Below, one piece after another: positions 16,205-25,777 of a DNA stretch of 64,000 bases. The position numbers were made by a program, and so were the translations under genes. The notes below the pieces were generated by a model. That model was not told the DNA's origin. It did not search any database and saw nothing but the letters and a program-made list of their open reading frames with translations. Location: NCBI GenBank assembly GCA_002127285.1, contig NFUW01000002.1:1016744-1080743 (forward strand), given 5' to 3'. The DNA is from Chitinophagaceae bacterium IBVUCB1 (lineage in GTDB: Bacteria; Bacteroidota; Bacteroidia; Chitinophagales; Chitinophagaceae). Position 1 is the stretch's first letter, and every line of letters starts with the position of its first letter.

Positions 16205-18586
16205 TTATTTGTTTTTGGGGTTAATAGTCCATGTATATGTTGGGGCGGGTTTGTTTGTACTGGTGTAGAATTGCAGCTTGTAGTATTCACCCTTTACCCA
16301 TTTATCTAAGAAGGTAGCATAATACTTACTACCCACATTGCCCGATTGCCCGCCGGGGTACACACCATAGGCTTCTATCTCATCGCCCATCTGCACCACC
16401 ATACGCCACGATGGCCCGTGGTCTGTTTTGGTAGCATTGACGGTATTGCCCCATCCGCCCATCTTCAAGCTTGCATAGCTGAATGATGGTAGTTTGGTTA
16501 AATGACGTACCATTGTATTCTTGGCACGATACCATTGCAGCTTATCGGCTTTCTTCAGCCTGTCGAGACTGTCCATACTGTTTCTCAAACTAACAACGAC
16601 CGCATCGGCAATATTACCAATATAAGGGCTGCCCTCTACTAATAGTTGCATAGTACGCTCTGGCGTGGGGCGCAGCGCCTCGGGCATTTTTTCCATCCGC
16701 TTTGCCCATAGTGTGTTGTACAGATTTGCCCACCATACCTGAAACACGGTAGCGGCTTTGCTTTCAGCCGTCAGCCTGTAATCCCAATCGCCCAGCATAT
16801 TCAGATAGCCGCGTTCTTTATCCGTCAACGCAGAGGGGGTAATATTAGTGAGCATAACAGGCAGCACACGGGCAGCCAGTACGCTGTACACATCGTTTTG
16901 CAGTGCAAACATATCTTGCACCGTAGCAGCTTTGGTATTGCGCAGCACATCATTTATACGCCATGCCCTGAATTCGTGAAACGTGCCATTGTACCAATAC
17001 GGGTAGGTAGTATCTGTTACCGTTTGATTGGCAGATGCTATATAACCCTGCCGCGGATTGCGCGTATGCGGGTTTTCGGCAACGGGTATTTCTTTGCCCC
17101 AAAGCGTAGCACTATCCGCACCGTTCATTACATACCTGCCCTGCCCGCGCCATTTGTTGATGAACTGTCCCTGCCCCCATAGGGCTATATCGCCGTGCCT
17201 GTCTGCATACAACATATTCTGCGCAGGGCATAGAAAGTGGTGTATGGCTGCAACATATTCATCGTAACCGTTGCTGCGGTTCAGCAGGTACAGTGCCAGC
17301 ACCTCGTTGCTTGGACGGTGCGCCATCCATGTTACGGCAAGTGGTTTCTTTAATCCGCCCGTACCATGAAAAGCCTCGTCGTATATAACAGGCCCGTGTA
17401 CCGTGTATTGCACCGTATCAAAATAATCAGGCTTACCCTTAATGCTTATTTTCTCTAACCTGATGGTATATGGCAACTCTTTACCCGCCAGCCAGTAAGT
17501 ATTGGCAGATGCGCATTTGATGGCGTAGAAATCTTTTACATCTCTGTAATTGTTGGTAAAGCCCCATGATATGTTTTCGTTGAAGCCAATGATAACACCG
17601 GGCGATCCGGGCAGAGATACGCCATACACATTCACCCCCGGAGCTGTCATCTGCACCTCGTACCACAACGATGGCAGGTTGAGCCCCAGATGCGGGTCGT
17701 TGCACAATATGGGTTTACCACTTTTGGTACGGCTACCACTCAATGCCCAGTTATTACTGCCCTTGCCTTCTTCGCTTTTGTCAAAATCCGTTGCTGCTAT
17801 ATGCGCCCACGCTATGCTATCGGCAGGTGCGGCGGGTATGGGCATGGTAGCTACTGGTGCTATGCTGTCTTTAGGTATTACAGGGTTAACGCCTTGCAGC
17901 CTTTCGGGGTATAGTGAGGCAAATACTTCGGGGCTTAGGGCATCGCGCAGCATGGTGAGGGCTATATCATCGGTGCTGCCCGTCAGGTCGTCTGCCATAT
18001 ACTTTAGCAGCAATGCGCTTTTCAGGTTCGTCCAAGCCTCGGGTTTGAAGCTGGCCAGTTTATACTCAAGCGGGTATCTTTTAAAACTAAGTGTATTGAT
18101 ATACGCATTGATGCCAGCGGTGTATGCATCCATCATCTGCTTGCTGCGCGGGTCTCCTTCCATAGCCTGTAGCGACTGCTCTGCACCATATACCATCCCC
18201 TTGCGGCGTTGTGTACGGTCAAACTTCAAAGCCTTTTCGCCCAGCACTTCGCTCACCCTGCCTGCGGCTGCCCTTGTCTGCAAATCCATCTGCCATAGAC
18301 GAAAGTATGCGTGCAGGTAGCCTTGTGTATAATACAGGTCGTAATCATTAGCAGCGGTGATGTGCGGCACCAATCTATCATCAAACATTACGGTAACACC
18401 TGCTTTCACCCCGTCCAGTTTCAGTTTGTGATTGTAGTCTTCAGATACAGATTCTGCATTTGCCCAGCAGCCATCTACAGGGTCTAACAACTTGCCCAAT
18501 GCAGGCAGCCCGCCAATAGGCTTGCACAACAGCGCCACCAATACAGATGTAAGCACAATGGGCAATACACCAACAAGTTTCCGCAT
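16205..18586 (-). CDS. Penicillin acylase family amidase (Ntn hydrolase)
   Basis: A 793-residue exported protein with an N-terminal signal or anchor (MRKLVGVLPIVLTSVLVALL). The autoprocessing site and nucleophile serine are in EEGKGSNNWALSGSRTKSGK, giving an alpha chain of about 260 residues and a beta chain of about 530. The following DPHLGLNLPSLWYEVQM and the conserved GFNENISWGFTN are typical of the family. Members cleave amides such as beta-lactam side chains, acyl-homoserine lactones or peptides in the periplasm, and the substrate cannot be told from sequence. A small membrane-protein gene follows 4 bp downstream. Confidence 0.92.
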   Translation of the reverse strand: MRKLVGVLPIVLTSVLVALLCKPIGGLPALGKLLDPVDGCWANAESVSEDYNHKLKLDGVKAGVTVMFDDRLVPHITAANDYDLYYTQGYLHAYFRLWQMDLQTRAAAGRVSEVLGEKALKFDRTQRRKGMVYGAEQSLQAMEGDPRSKQMMDAYTAGINAYINTLSFKRYPLEYKLASFKPEAWTNLKSALLLKYMADDLTGSTDDIALTMLRDALSPEVFASLYPERLQGVNPVIPKDSIAPVATMPIPAAPADSIAWAHIAATDFDKSEEGKGSNNWALSGSRTKSGKPILCNDPHLGLNLPSLWYEVQMTAPGVNVYGVSLPGSPGVIIGFNENISWGFTNNYRDVKDFYAIKCASANTYWLAGKELPYTIRLEKISIKGKPDYFDTVQYTVHGPVIYDEAFHGTGGLKKPLAVTWMAHRPSNEVLALYLLNRSNGYDEYVAAIHHFLCPAQNMLYADRHGDIALWGQGQFINKWRGQGRYVMNGADSATLWGKEIPVAENPHTRNPRQGYIASANQTVTDTTYPYWYNGTFHEFRAWRINDVLRNTKAATVQDMFALQNDVYSVLAARVLPVMLTNITPSALTDKERGYLNMLGDWDYRLTAESKAATVFQVWWANLYNTLWAKRMEKMPEALRPTPERTMQLLVEGSPYIGNIADAVVVSLRNSMDSLDRLKKADKLQWYRAKNTMVRHLTKLPSFSYASLKMGGWGNTVNATKTDHGPSWRMVVQMGDEIEAYGVYPGGQSGNVGSKYYATFLDKWVKGEYYKLQFYTSTNKPAPTYTWTINPKNK

Positions 18587-18604
18587 AGACGTGGTTTTAA
18601 ATAA

Positions 18605-18745
18605 AGCTAATAAAACGACGTTTAAATTCTAAATCCGAAGTTCTAAATCCTAAATTCTAAGCACTAAATCCGAAGTTCTAAATCCTAAAAGGAATCAATA
18701 TTCAGTATTTAAACATTAGATTTTAGAACTTAGGCATTAGGATTT
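18605..18745. repeat. Low-complexity tandem repeat (TAAATTCTAAATCC type)
   Basis: Degenerate tandem copies of AAATTCTAAATCC/GAAGTTCTAAATCCTAAA fill the gap between the acylase and lytic transglycosylase genes and end in TTAGAACTTAGGCATTAGGA. A similar block, reading TTTAGAGTTTAGAACTTAG, lies at 32705-32825. It contains no gene. Confidence 0.75.
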
Positions 18746-18749
18746 TCAT

Positions 18750-19682
18750 TTACTGATTATCCACCGGAAACTCTATCTGATATATTTTACCTGCCTTTAC
18801 GGTGAGCGTATGCGCACGCAGCCACGGGTTCAGCAGCTTTAGCATTTTGTAGCTGCTACCATTGTCTATGGCAAACTGCGCAAGGTCTTTAATGGTACTA
18901 TCTACAGATACCGTGCGTGTTTTTACAGGCTTGAAAGCCTCGTTGCCGTTTAGTATATAACCATGTGCCTGCGCATCGCTTAGCAGTATCTTGAGAGCTA
19001 GTATGCGGAAGATGTAACGGTTGGTTTCTTCGGGGAAGGCGAGGTCGTAATAATTGCTTTTGTGCTGATATTCTATCTGCTTGGTATAGCCACCCATACC
19101 GCAGTTGTACGATGCCGCTGCAGCCGTCCAGCTATAAAACTTGCCATAGGCTTCTTTCAGATAAGCGCAAGCCGCATCGGTAGCCTTGGCGGGGTGATAG
19201 CGTTCGTCCACCTCGTTGTTTATCTCTAAGCCGTAGCGCGGGCCTGTTTCTTTCATAAACTGCCAAAAGCCCGAAGCACCTACGGCCGACACCTGATTTT
19301 GCAAAGCACTCTCTGCCACGCAGAGGTATTTAAAATCATCGGGCACACCATTGGCACGCAGCTTCTGCTCTATCATCGGGAAGTAGCGCGTGGTCAGCTT
19401 CAGTATATACAGCGTAGTGCCGTGCATGTAGTAGTTGATAATCATTTCGCGCTCCAGCCGTTCGCGCACTTCCCAACGCTCCAGTGGCACACGTTCTTGT
19501 GCAAAAGACAAAGTCTTGGGCAGTTCGGGCTGATACCATTTGTATTGCAGCTTGCCGTCTTCCTTTACCTTAACGGTACCCTCGTCCTTGCCCGTTTCTC
19601 TGAACGACTGCATGAAGAAAGTCCCTGCACCCATCGCCAGCCCTATGGAAAAATATAATATCGGTTTCGCCCTCAAACGCAT
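18750..19682 (-). CDS. Lytic murein transglycosylase (SLT domain, MltD-like)
   Basis: A 310-residue envelope protein with N-terminal signal or anchor ILYFSIGLAMGAGTFFM. The SLT catalytic core has the Glu-Ser pair in YLCVAESALQNQVSAVGASG, then GFWQFMKETGPRYGLEI and the late AAASYNCGMGGYTKQI, the standard three motifs of family 1 lytic transglycosylases. A C-terminal segment (residues about 255-305: KTRTVSVDSTIKDLAQFAID) resembles the LysM-like tail of MltD. It cleaves peptidoglycan glycan strands in the periplasm. Domain order and length are normal. Confidence 0.9.
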   Translation of the reverse strand: MRLRAKPILYFSIGLAMGAGTFFMQSFRETGKDEGTVKVKEDGKLQYKWYQPELPKTLSFAQERVPLERWEVRERLEREMIINYYMHGTTLYILKLTTRYFPMIEQKLRANGVPDDFKYLCVAESALQNQVSAVGASGFWQFMKETGPRYGLEINNEVDERYHPAKATDAACAYLKEAYGKFYSWTAAAASYNCGMGGYTKQIEYQHKSNYYDLAFPEETNRYIFRILALKILLSDAQAHGYILNGNEAFKPVKTRTVSVDSTIKDLAQFAIDNGSSYKMLKLLNPWLRAHTLTVKAGKIYQIEFPVDNQ

Positions 19683-19778
19683 GTAATGGTGTTGTGTGTG
19701 TATTTGTTATAAATATAACGAAAAAAGCGGGGATTGCGTGTAGGGTGGGTGTTAAAAGTGAGAATAACCAACCTCCTA

Positions 19779-20627
19779 TTACCGATAAGAAGCAGTAGAT
19801 CTTAGAACATTCACATTCTCAATTCCAGAAGTTTCCAAAAAAATAGATATCGCTGTTGTTTTAATGTCATTTCTTGGTCCAATTACAACTTCTTTTATAG
19901 GATTTATTTTACCATCGTTTGTAAAATCAAATTCTACATAAGGAGTAGGTATATCTTGTTTAATTCTAAATTTCACTTCCTCTCCATAACGTTCAGTTCC
20001 AAAATACTGACCGCCCTCATCAACTAGTTTTAAAAATCTATTACTCTTCTTCAATGTTAATAAATGAATTAAACGAATTTCCTTTTCTTCAGAAAATGCA
20101 GGGTTCTTAAATGATGATATATCATAGCCAAAGACGCTACAACATTCTTTATACTCCTTAATACCGTCTTTTTTCATTTGGTATAAAACATCTATCGCTG
20201 CAATAGTTTCCTTTATTTGTTCTTCTTCATTATATAACACCTTCAATGCACGAACTGGTAATCCTAATAATTGCTTCGCATCAAAACCAATAACATATCC
20301 TTTCCCATCATTTGCATATGCACGCCATTGACTTAGAACATCTTTGTCTGTTGAAAAACAATTTGCTAATAACAACCCTTGAATACCTGAGTAATGAATT
20401 ACTTTATCAATTTCATCAAGAAAATCTTTACCATATGTATCAATTCTTTTACTTGCAGCTTGCTCCCATATAGAGTATCCCCAATGGAGTTCCATGTAAT
20501 CATTCATGGAAAACAAATCATTAAACCACAATTTTTTATTAGTACAAATTGAATAAAAAGCATTTGCATCACAATAGTGATATATTTTTTCATCATCAGT
20601 AGGAACATATACTCTCGAAAATATCAT
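19779..20627 (-). CDS. DUF2971 family protein
   Basis: A 282-residue soluble protein with the DUF2971 pattern: KIYHYCDANAFYSICTNKKL, LWFNDLFSMNDYMEL, then CFSTDKDVLSQWRAYANDGK and GYVIGFD. The biochemical function is not established to my knowledge. Members are accessory genes and often lie in variable or defence-type regions. The gene is clearly more AT-rich than its neighbours and is followed on its 5' side by an 800-bp repeat block including a heptamer array, consistent with an acquired gene. Confidence 0.8.
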   Translation of the reverse strand: MIFSRVYVPTDDEKIYHYCDANAFYSICTNKKLWFNDLFSMNDYMELHWGYSIWEQAASKRIDTYGKDFLDEIDKVIHYSGIQGLLLANCFSTDKDVLSQWRAYANDGKGYVIGFDAKQLLGLPVRALKVLYNEEEQIKETIAAIDVLYQMKKDGIKEYKECCSVFGYDISSFKNPAFSEEKEIRLIHLLTLKKSNRFLKLVDEGGQYFGTERYGEEVKFRIKQDIPTPYVEFDFTNDGKINPIKEVVIGPRNDIKTTAISIFLETSGIENVNVLRSTASYR

Positions 20628-20759
20628 GTAAGAATAGTTTAAAATTATAGGTTGATAATTTGCTACGTTATTTCATAGATAATATTATATAAATTTATTT
20701 TACCCTTCAAGCATCCAATTAAAATACACCCTGATTCCGTATAATATTGCTACATACAC

Positions 20760-20935
20760 ATCTCAATTCACAGATACTCCCTCGCAATGACGCACACCAA
20801 AAACACACGGGTCATTGCGCGGAAGCAAAGCATAGCCATCATGTATAGCTTGCTGACAAAGCAATCTCACAATAACACAAACTCTTCATTTCGCAAGATT
20901 GCTTCGTTCCTCGCAATGACGCGAGTATGTGAGTT
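20760..20935. repeat. Dispersed GTCATTGCGAGG / GAAGCAATCTC repeats
   Basis: Several copies of a repeat of the type CGCAATGACGC, AAAGCATAGCCATCATG, GACAAAGCAATCTCAC and CATTTCGCAAGATTGCTTCG lie in both orientations. Copies recur at about 3492, 21288, 38260, 38540 and 60290. Similar repeats are widespread between bacterial genes. The whole gap 20628-21437 (810 bp) consists of this block, a heptamer array, a ~200-nt structured repeat and another copy of this repeat; no gene was found. Confidence 0.75.
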
Positions 20936-20939
20936 TCCT

Positions 20940-20994
20940 TTGTCCATTTGTCCACCAAAACAAATATCTGGACAATGTGGGCAAACTTGGACAA
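20940..20994. repeat. Palindromic heptamer array (TTGTCCA type), solo
   Basis: Forward heptamers TTGTCCA at 20940-20946 and 20948-20954 are followed by a 14-bp A-rich core and reverse units TGGACAA (20969-20975), TGGGCAA (20978-20984) and TGGACAA (20988-20994). The organisation matches the arrays flanking the two cassettes at 35-37 and 45-46 kb, but no mirror copy was found beyond the adjacent DUF2971 gene. Confidence 0.65.
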
Positions 20995-21074
20995 GTCCTT
21001 ATTTCGTGAGATTATTACGCTCCGCTCCATGAGAAAAGTTGCTTAGTACATTGCAAAGACGCGAGTGTGAGAGT

Positions 21075-21275
21075 AGAATTATTCTGCTTGGCAGTACAGT
21101 AGTAACGTAGCTTAATAGATAGCCCCAGCCATCCGCAGGTAACTGATGGCTGTACGCTTTTATTCATTACTTGTTTGTCTTTTAATGGTATTCATCTGCT
21201 TCGCGGTCTTTGTTTCTTTCTTTTGGGTAAGCAAAAGAAAGAAAGGAAGCGCAGGTGTGAGCGCAGCAACTACTC
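21075..21275. repeat. ~200-nt structured repeat, copy A
   Basis: Shares with 38370-38530 the conserved block CTTGGCAG.ACAGTAGTA, TTAATAGATAGCC, a variable hairpin (here AGCCATC / GATGGCT at about 21127-21151), and a perfect inverted repeat TTTCTTTCTTTTG / CAAAAGAAAGAAA. It then runs into GGAAGCGCAGGTGTGAGCG. This copy has about 46 extra nucleotides between the two hairpins. No protein is encoded. Confidence 0.7.
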
Positions 21276-21287
21276 GTGTAGGGTAAA

Positions 21288-21342
21288 CCACTCATTTCGC
21301 AAGATTGCTTCGTGCCTCGCAATGACGCGAGAGTGTGAGCAT
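21288..21342. repeat. Dispersed GAAGCAATCTC-type repeat
   Basis: CTCATTTCGCAAGATTGCTTCG followed by CTCGCAATGACGCGAGAGTG, the same repeat as at 20885-20930. Confidence 0.7.
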
Positions 21343-21437
21343 TGAACAGTTTAATACTAACCCATTAAACCATCCGCACCATACATTGTCTTATTTTTGG
21401 CAAAGTTTTTGGTTATAAGGGGCTATACTTCGTTTTC

Positions 21438-23813
21438 ATGCACATAGGTTTTTTTATACGCTTGTTGTTGGTTGTTATGTTATTTCCCGTAGTATCGTTT
21501 GCGCAGCAGGCGGTGCTTACGCAAAATGTGCGCGGGCAGGTACTGGATGCGGAGTCTAAAAAACCCATAGAGGGTGTGGTGGTATTGCTGGCTGCCAACA
21601 AGCAGCAAAACGCTATGACAGATAGCAATGGCTACTACCTGCTGCCCAATGTGCCGGCAGGCAGGCAGTCTTTCCAGTTCAGCATGGTGGGCTACGAGCC
21701 GCGCACTGTAGCAGAGGTATTGGTAACAACGGGCAAGGAGCTGGAACTGAACGTATCACTCACCGAAAACTATACCAGCCTGCAAGAGGTAAATGTGAGT
21801 GCCAATAAAGACCGCAACAAAGCCATCAACGAGTTTGCTACCGTCAGCGCACGTTCTTTTTCGGTAGAGGAAACCAAACGCTTTGCCGCATCGGTATCAG
21901 ACCCTGCACGTATGGCTCAAAACTTTATGGGGGTATCGGGCAACGACGATTTGGAAAACGGCATCGTAGTACGTGGCAATTCGCCCAAGGGCATACTATG
22001 GCGGTTGGAAGGTATAGAGATACCCAACCCCAACCACTTTGGCAGCCTCAGCACATCGGGCGGTGCGGTGAGTATGCTGAACGCGAGTATGCTGGGTACC
22101 AGCGATTTTTATACAGGTGCTTTCCCTGCCGAGATAGGCAATGCCTTATCTGGCGCGTTCGATTTGCAGTTTCGTAATGGTAATACACAACGCAGCGAGC
22201 ATACTTTTCAATTAGGCACACTGGGCGTAGAGGCAGCTACCGAAGGGCCTTTTAAGAAAGGTGGCAAGGCATCGTACCTTGTCAACTATCGCTACTCTAC
22301 CCTTGCACTGCTTGAGGGTTATTTTGATTTGGGCGGGGTATTGCCTGCTTATCAGGATGCATCTTTCAAGCTCAACTTCCCTACCAAAAAAGCGGGCACG
22401 TTCTCTGTCTTTGGGTTATGGGGCTACAACACGGCTACTAAAAACCCAGATACAGACAGCACCAAGTGGACGGACGATAACCCCAACTTCAAACTGCGGG
22501 CAGACGGTAGCTTGGCAGTAGGCGGTATATCGCATCAATATTTTGTAAACAATCACGCTTATATCAAAACCATCGTATCAGCATCGTACGACGATGGTAA
22601 GACGAATGTGGATACACTGAACCCATCTGACAACTATGCCGAAGTACCCACGCAAAAATCATTATCGAGCAACACGGCACTGCGCGCAACGGTGATGTAC
22701 AATAATAAAATCAACAGCCGCAATACATTCCGCACGGGTGTGGTGGTGCAGTTCCTCTCTTTCGATATAGACGAAAATCTCTTTGACCAAGGGGCGAAGG
22801 TGTGGAAGACACTTATCAGGAGCAATGGCAGCACCCAATATTATCAAGCCTATGTGCAATGGAAAACAAGGCTTAGTCAGCGCATCACCGCTACGGGTGG
22901 CTTGCATGGCTCTTACTATGCACTGAACGATAAGTATAGCATAGAACCTCGCGCATCGGTTAGTTATCAGGCAAGTAAAAACACTTTTACACTGGCAGCG
23001 GGGCTGCATAGCAAACCCGAACACATATCTACCTACCTGTATAGCAATGCCACACAAGGCACGGCTATCACCTACCCCAACAAAAACCTCGACCTGCTGC
23101 GTGCAGCACACGTAGTGCTGGGCTACGACCGCCCCTTACCTTTTAAAACAAGGCTGAAAATTGAAACCTATTACCAGCACTTGTATAGCATACCTGTAGA
23201 GGCAGACAGTGCCAGCAGTTTCTCTGTCATCAATGCAGAAAACATATACTCGCTGCTGGATACAAAACCGCTTGTAAGCCAAGGCATGGGGCGCAACTAT
23301 GGTATAGATATGTGCATAGAACGCCCGTTCAGCAATGGGTATTATGTATTGGCAACTGGTTCGCTGTTTCGTTCGCTATATACTACCTACAAGGGAGAGG
23401 AATATAATACCCTCTTCAACCGTGGCTACCAACTGAATGTATTGGGTGGCAAGGAATGGAAACTGAACAGCAAGGGCAAAACCATAGTGGGCATCAACGG
23501 CAAGTTTCTGTATAGTGGTGGGCTACGGGAGAGTGTAATAGACATTACCAGTTCTATGATGCAACGCAGAACGGTGTATTACAACGGACAATACTTTACC
23601 AAACAAAGCACACCCTATCAGCGTATAGACGGCAGCGTGTATGTGAAGTTTAACCGCAGACGGGCTACACATAGCATACAGGTAGATGCGCAAAACATCT
23701 TCAACCGCCGCAACTATTTCTACTCATTTTTCGACAAGCGCGATGGTGTTGTAAAAACCGTATATCAAACAGGCTTTATCCCCAACTTGGCGTACAGGGT
23801 TGAGTTTCATTAG
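21438..23813 (+). CDS. TonB-dependent outer-membrane receptor with N-terminal carboxypeptidase-like domain
   Basis: A 791-residue outer-membrane transporter. The signal peptide (MHIGFFIRLLLVVMLFPVVS) is followed by a CarboxypepD_reg-like beta-sandwich (VRGQVLDAESKKPIEGVVVL, YEPRTVAEVLV), a plug domain (SFSVEETKRFAASVSDPARM, VVRGNSPKGILWRLEGIEIP) and a beta-barrel ending in an aromatic-rich strand (GFIPNLAYRVEFH). The final Phe-His is close to the usual terminal aromatic. No SusD partner is adjacent, so it is not a classical SusCD locus. The substrate is unknown; siderophores, metals or peptides are all possible. Confidence 0.92.
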   Translation: MHIGFFIRLLLVVMLFPVVSFAQQAVLTQNVRGQVLDAESKKPIEGVVVLLAANKQQNAMTDSNGYYLLPNVPAGRQSFQFSMVGYEPRTVAEVLVTTGKELELNVSLTENYTSLQEVNVSANKDRNKAINEFATVSARSFSVEETKRFAASVSDPARMAQNFMGVSGNDDLENGIVVRGNSPKGILWRLEGIEIPNPNHFGSLSTSGGAVSMLNASMLGTSDFYTGAFPAEIGNALSGAFDLQFRNGNTQRSEHTFQLGTLGVEAATEGPFKKGGKASYLVNYRYSTLALLEGYFDLGGVLPAYQDASFKLNFPTKKAGTFSVFGLWGYNTATKNPDTDSTKWTDDNPNFKLRADGSLAVGGISHQYFVNNHAYIKTIVSASYDDGKTNVDTLNPSDNYAEVPTQKSLSSNTALRATVMYNNKINSRNTFRTGVVVQFLSFDIDENLFDQGAKVWKTLIRSNGSTQYYQAYVQWKTRLSQRITATGGLHGSYYALNDKYSIEPRASVSYQASKNTFTLAAGLHSKPEHISTYLYSNATQGTAITYPNKNLDLLRAAHVVLGYDRPLPFKTRLKIETYYQHLYSIPVEADSASSFSVINAENIYSLLDTKPLVSQGMGRNYGIDMCIERPFSNGYYVLATGSLFRSLYTTYKGEEYNTLFNRGYQLNVLGGKEWKLNSKGKTIVGINGKFLYSGGLRESVIDITSSMMQRRTVYYNGQYFTKQSTPYQRIDGSVYVKFNRRRATHSIQVDAQNIFNRRNYFYSFFDKRDGVVKTVYQTGFIPNLAYRVEFH

Positions 23814-23896
23814 CAGAAATGCTTTGAAGGGATAGAAGGGATGCGAGAGATAAAAGGGATAAAAAGATAAATTATGTTTATTACTATTGGCGTACT

Positions 23897-23924
23897 ATCC
23901 ACGATTGGCTTACAGTTCGTGGAT
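23897..23924. promoter_or_regulatory. Inverted repeat upstream of amino-acid permease
   Basis: ATCCACGA and TCGTGGAT (8-bp arms, 12-bp spacer) lie 50 bp upstream of the permease ATG. A -7-like box (TATCTTTCA) sits at about 23960-23968. It could be an operator or a transcript-end hairpin for the TonB receptor. There is no T run, so I favour an operator, weakly. Confidence 0.35.
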
Positions 23925-23974
23925 TGACATACATCTAATCAATAAAATCCCCGTTCTTTTATATCTTTCACTCT

Positions 23975-25696
23975 ATGAGCCAATCTGTTTTTCGCCGCAA
24001 GTCGTTGCACCATATACAAAAAGAAGCCGCTACGGGCATGAGCGATGCACATAGCACTGGGCTGCACAAGGTATTAGGCGTGCGAGACCTGACACTGATG
24101 GGTATTGCCGCCGTTGTAGGTGCGGGTATATTCAGCACCATTGGCAAGGCAAGCTACGATGGTGGCCCCGGTATCGTATTCCTCTTTCTGTTTGTATCGG
24201 TAGCTTGTGGTTTTGCTGCGGTGTGTTATGCCGAGTTTGCCAGCATGGTACCTGTATCGGGCAGTGCCTATACATACAGCTATGTCGCTTTTGGCGAAAT
24301 CATTGCATGGATAATAGGCTGGGATTTGCTGATGGAATACGCCATTGGCAATATAGCAGTTGCCATATCGTGGAGCGACTACTTCACTACCCTGCTGGAT
24401 GGGCTGGGCATACACCTGCCAGCATGGATAACGATGGACTACTGGACGGCTAAAGACGGGCTGACTGATGCTGCCAAAGAGGCGTGGGCTACGGCCCCAT
24501 CACTTGGCAATTTTAAGCTCATTTGTGATATTCCCGCATTTATCGTTACCATCATCATCACATGGATAATATATATCGGTATTAAAGAAAGTAAACGTAC
24601 TACCAATGCCATGGTGATACTGAAACTGGCGGTGATACTATTGGTAATAGTTGGCGGTGCTTTCTTTGTAAAACCCGAAAACTGGAACCCTTTTATGCCT
24701 AATGGCATAAGTGGCATACTAAGCGGTACGGCAGCCGTATTCTTTGCCTACATTGGTTTTGATGCCATCAGTACCACTGCCGAGGAGTGTAAAAACCCGC
24801 AACGGGATTTGCCTCGTGGCATGTTCTATTCACTCATTGCATGTACCATCATCTATGTGCTGATAGCACTTGTGCTTACAGGAATGGTAAGCTACAAAGA
24901 CCTGAACGTGGGAGACCCTTTGGCTTATGTGTTTGAGGCTAATGGTATGGGCTGGCTGGCTGGTGTTATAGCCGTTAGCGCGGTGGTAGCTACTGCCAGT
25001 GTGTTACTTGTATTTCAGCTTGGGCAGCCTCGTATATGGATGAGCATGAGCCGCGATGGTTTGCTGCCACCCATATTTGGCAAGATACATCCCAAGTACA
25101 AAACGCCCTCTTTCAGCACCATACTTACTGGGTTTATTGTGGGCATACCAGCCCTGTTTCTCAACCTGAATGTGGTGGTAGAACTAACAAGTGTAGGTAC
25201 GCTCTTTGCCTTTGTATTGGTATGTGGTGGTATTATACGCTTGCAACAACAACGCAAAAAAGCAAAGCACCTGCAGCATGAAGATGTAATAACCGAAGAC
25301 GACCACAGCCGCCAGCATGTACCTGTCAGCAAATTTACTACACCCTATATTAACGCTAAATGGATAGTCCCTGCGCTTTTTATTGCTACCATTGTTTTGT
25401 TAGCAAAATACTACCCTGGCGGCATAGCAGGTTTATTTGATACCCACGGCGACCATAGCTGGGATGCTGTGCGCCTGAAAATTCCTTACATACTCTTTGG
25501 CTGCATCTTCTTTACCATTGCACTCTTATCCTTTTTGCACAACTACAGCCTGATACCTGTATTGGGTTTCCTCTGTTGCAGCTACCTGCTATGCGAAAGC
25601 GGCATCAGCAATTGGGAACGCTTCCTGATATGGTTGATAATTGGGATGATTATTTATTTTCTGTACGGTTATCACAAGAGTAAACTGGCAAAATAA
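23975..25696 (+). CDS. APC-family amino-acid permease (CAT/YfnA-like)
   Basis: A 573-residue polytopic inner-membrane protein with about 12-14 helices. The substrate-binding unwound segment of helix I is visible as GIAAVVGAGIFSTIG, and the family landmarks GFDAISTTAEECKNPQRDLP and RIWMSMSRDGLLPPIFGKIH are present. These are typical of the cationic amino-acid transporter/YfnA branch. A hydrophilic loop of about 40 residues (KKAKHLQHEDVITEDDHSRQ) and two extra C-terminal helices are also typical. It imports an amino acid by proton or exchange coupling; the substrate cannot be fixed. Confidence 0.92.
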   Translation: MSQSVFRRKSLHHIQKEAATGMSDAHSTGLHKVLGVRDLTLMGIAAVVGAGIFSTIGKASYDGGPGIVFLFLFVSVACGFAAVCYAEFASMVPVSGSAYTYSYVAFGEIIAWIIGWDLLMEYAIGNIAVAISWSDYFTTLLDGLGIHLPAWITMDYWTAKDGLTDAAKEAWATAPSLGNFKLICDIPAFIVTIIITWIIYIGIKESKRTTNAMVILKLAVILLVIVGGAFFVKPENWNPFMPNGISGILSGTAAVFFAYIGFDAISTTAEECKNPQRDLPRGMFYSLIACTIIYVLIALVLTGMVSYKDLNVGDPLAYVFEANGMGWLAGVIAVSAVVATASVLLVFQLGQPRIWMSMSRDGLLPPIFGKIHPKYKTPSFSTILTGFIVGIPALFLNLNVVVELTSVGTLFAFVLVCGGIIRLQQQRKKAKHLQHEDVITEDDHSRQHVPVSKFTTPYINAKWIVPALFIATIVLLAKYYPGGIAGLFDTHGDHSWDAVRLKIPYILFGCIFFTIALLSFLHNYSLIPVLGFLCCSYLLCESGISNWERFLIWLIIGMIIYFLYGYHKSKLAK

Positions 25697-25710
25697 CTTA
25701 TCACCCCAAA

Positions 25711-25726
25711 TGTGACAAAAGTCACA
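25711..25726. promoter_or_regulatory. CRP/FNR-type operator upstream of the MbnP-like gene
   Basis: TGTGACAAAAGTCACA is a perfect TGTGA-N6-TCACA palindrome. Its centre lies about 41 bp upstream of the start point predicted from the -7 box at 25748-25756. That is the class II activator position, so activation by a Crp/Fnr-family protein is likely. Confidence 0.7.
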
Positions 25727-25747
25727 AAACTATTTGCTATCGGTTCA

Positions 25748-25756
25748 TAACTTTGA
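25748..25756 (+). promoter_or_regulatory. -7 promoter box for the MbnP-like gene
   Basis: TAACTTTGA matches TAnnTTTG, 21 nt before the ATG. No -33 TTTG is present at normal spacing; the CRP/FNR box occupies that region, as expected for an activator-dependent promoter. Confidence 0.6.
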
Positions 25757-25777
25757 AGAAATAAAAACAATTAATGT

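Noticed and set aside
17550-18320. A 256-codon plus-strand open frame opposite the penicillin acylase gene
   Set aside because: It lies wholly inside the acylase N-terminal half, has no recognisable domain and mirrors the codon bias of the real gene.
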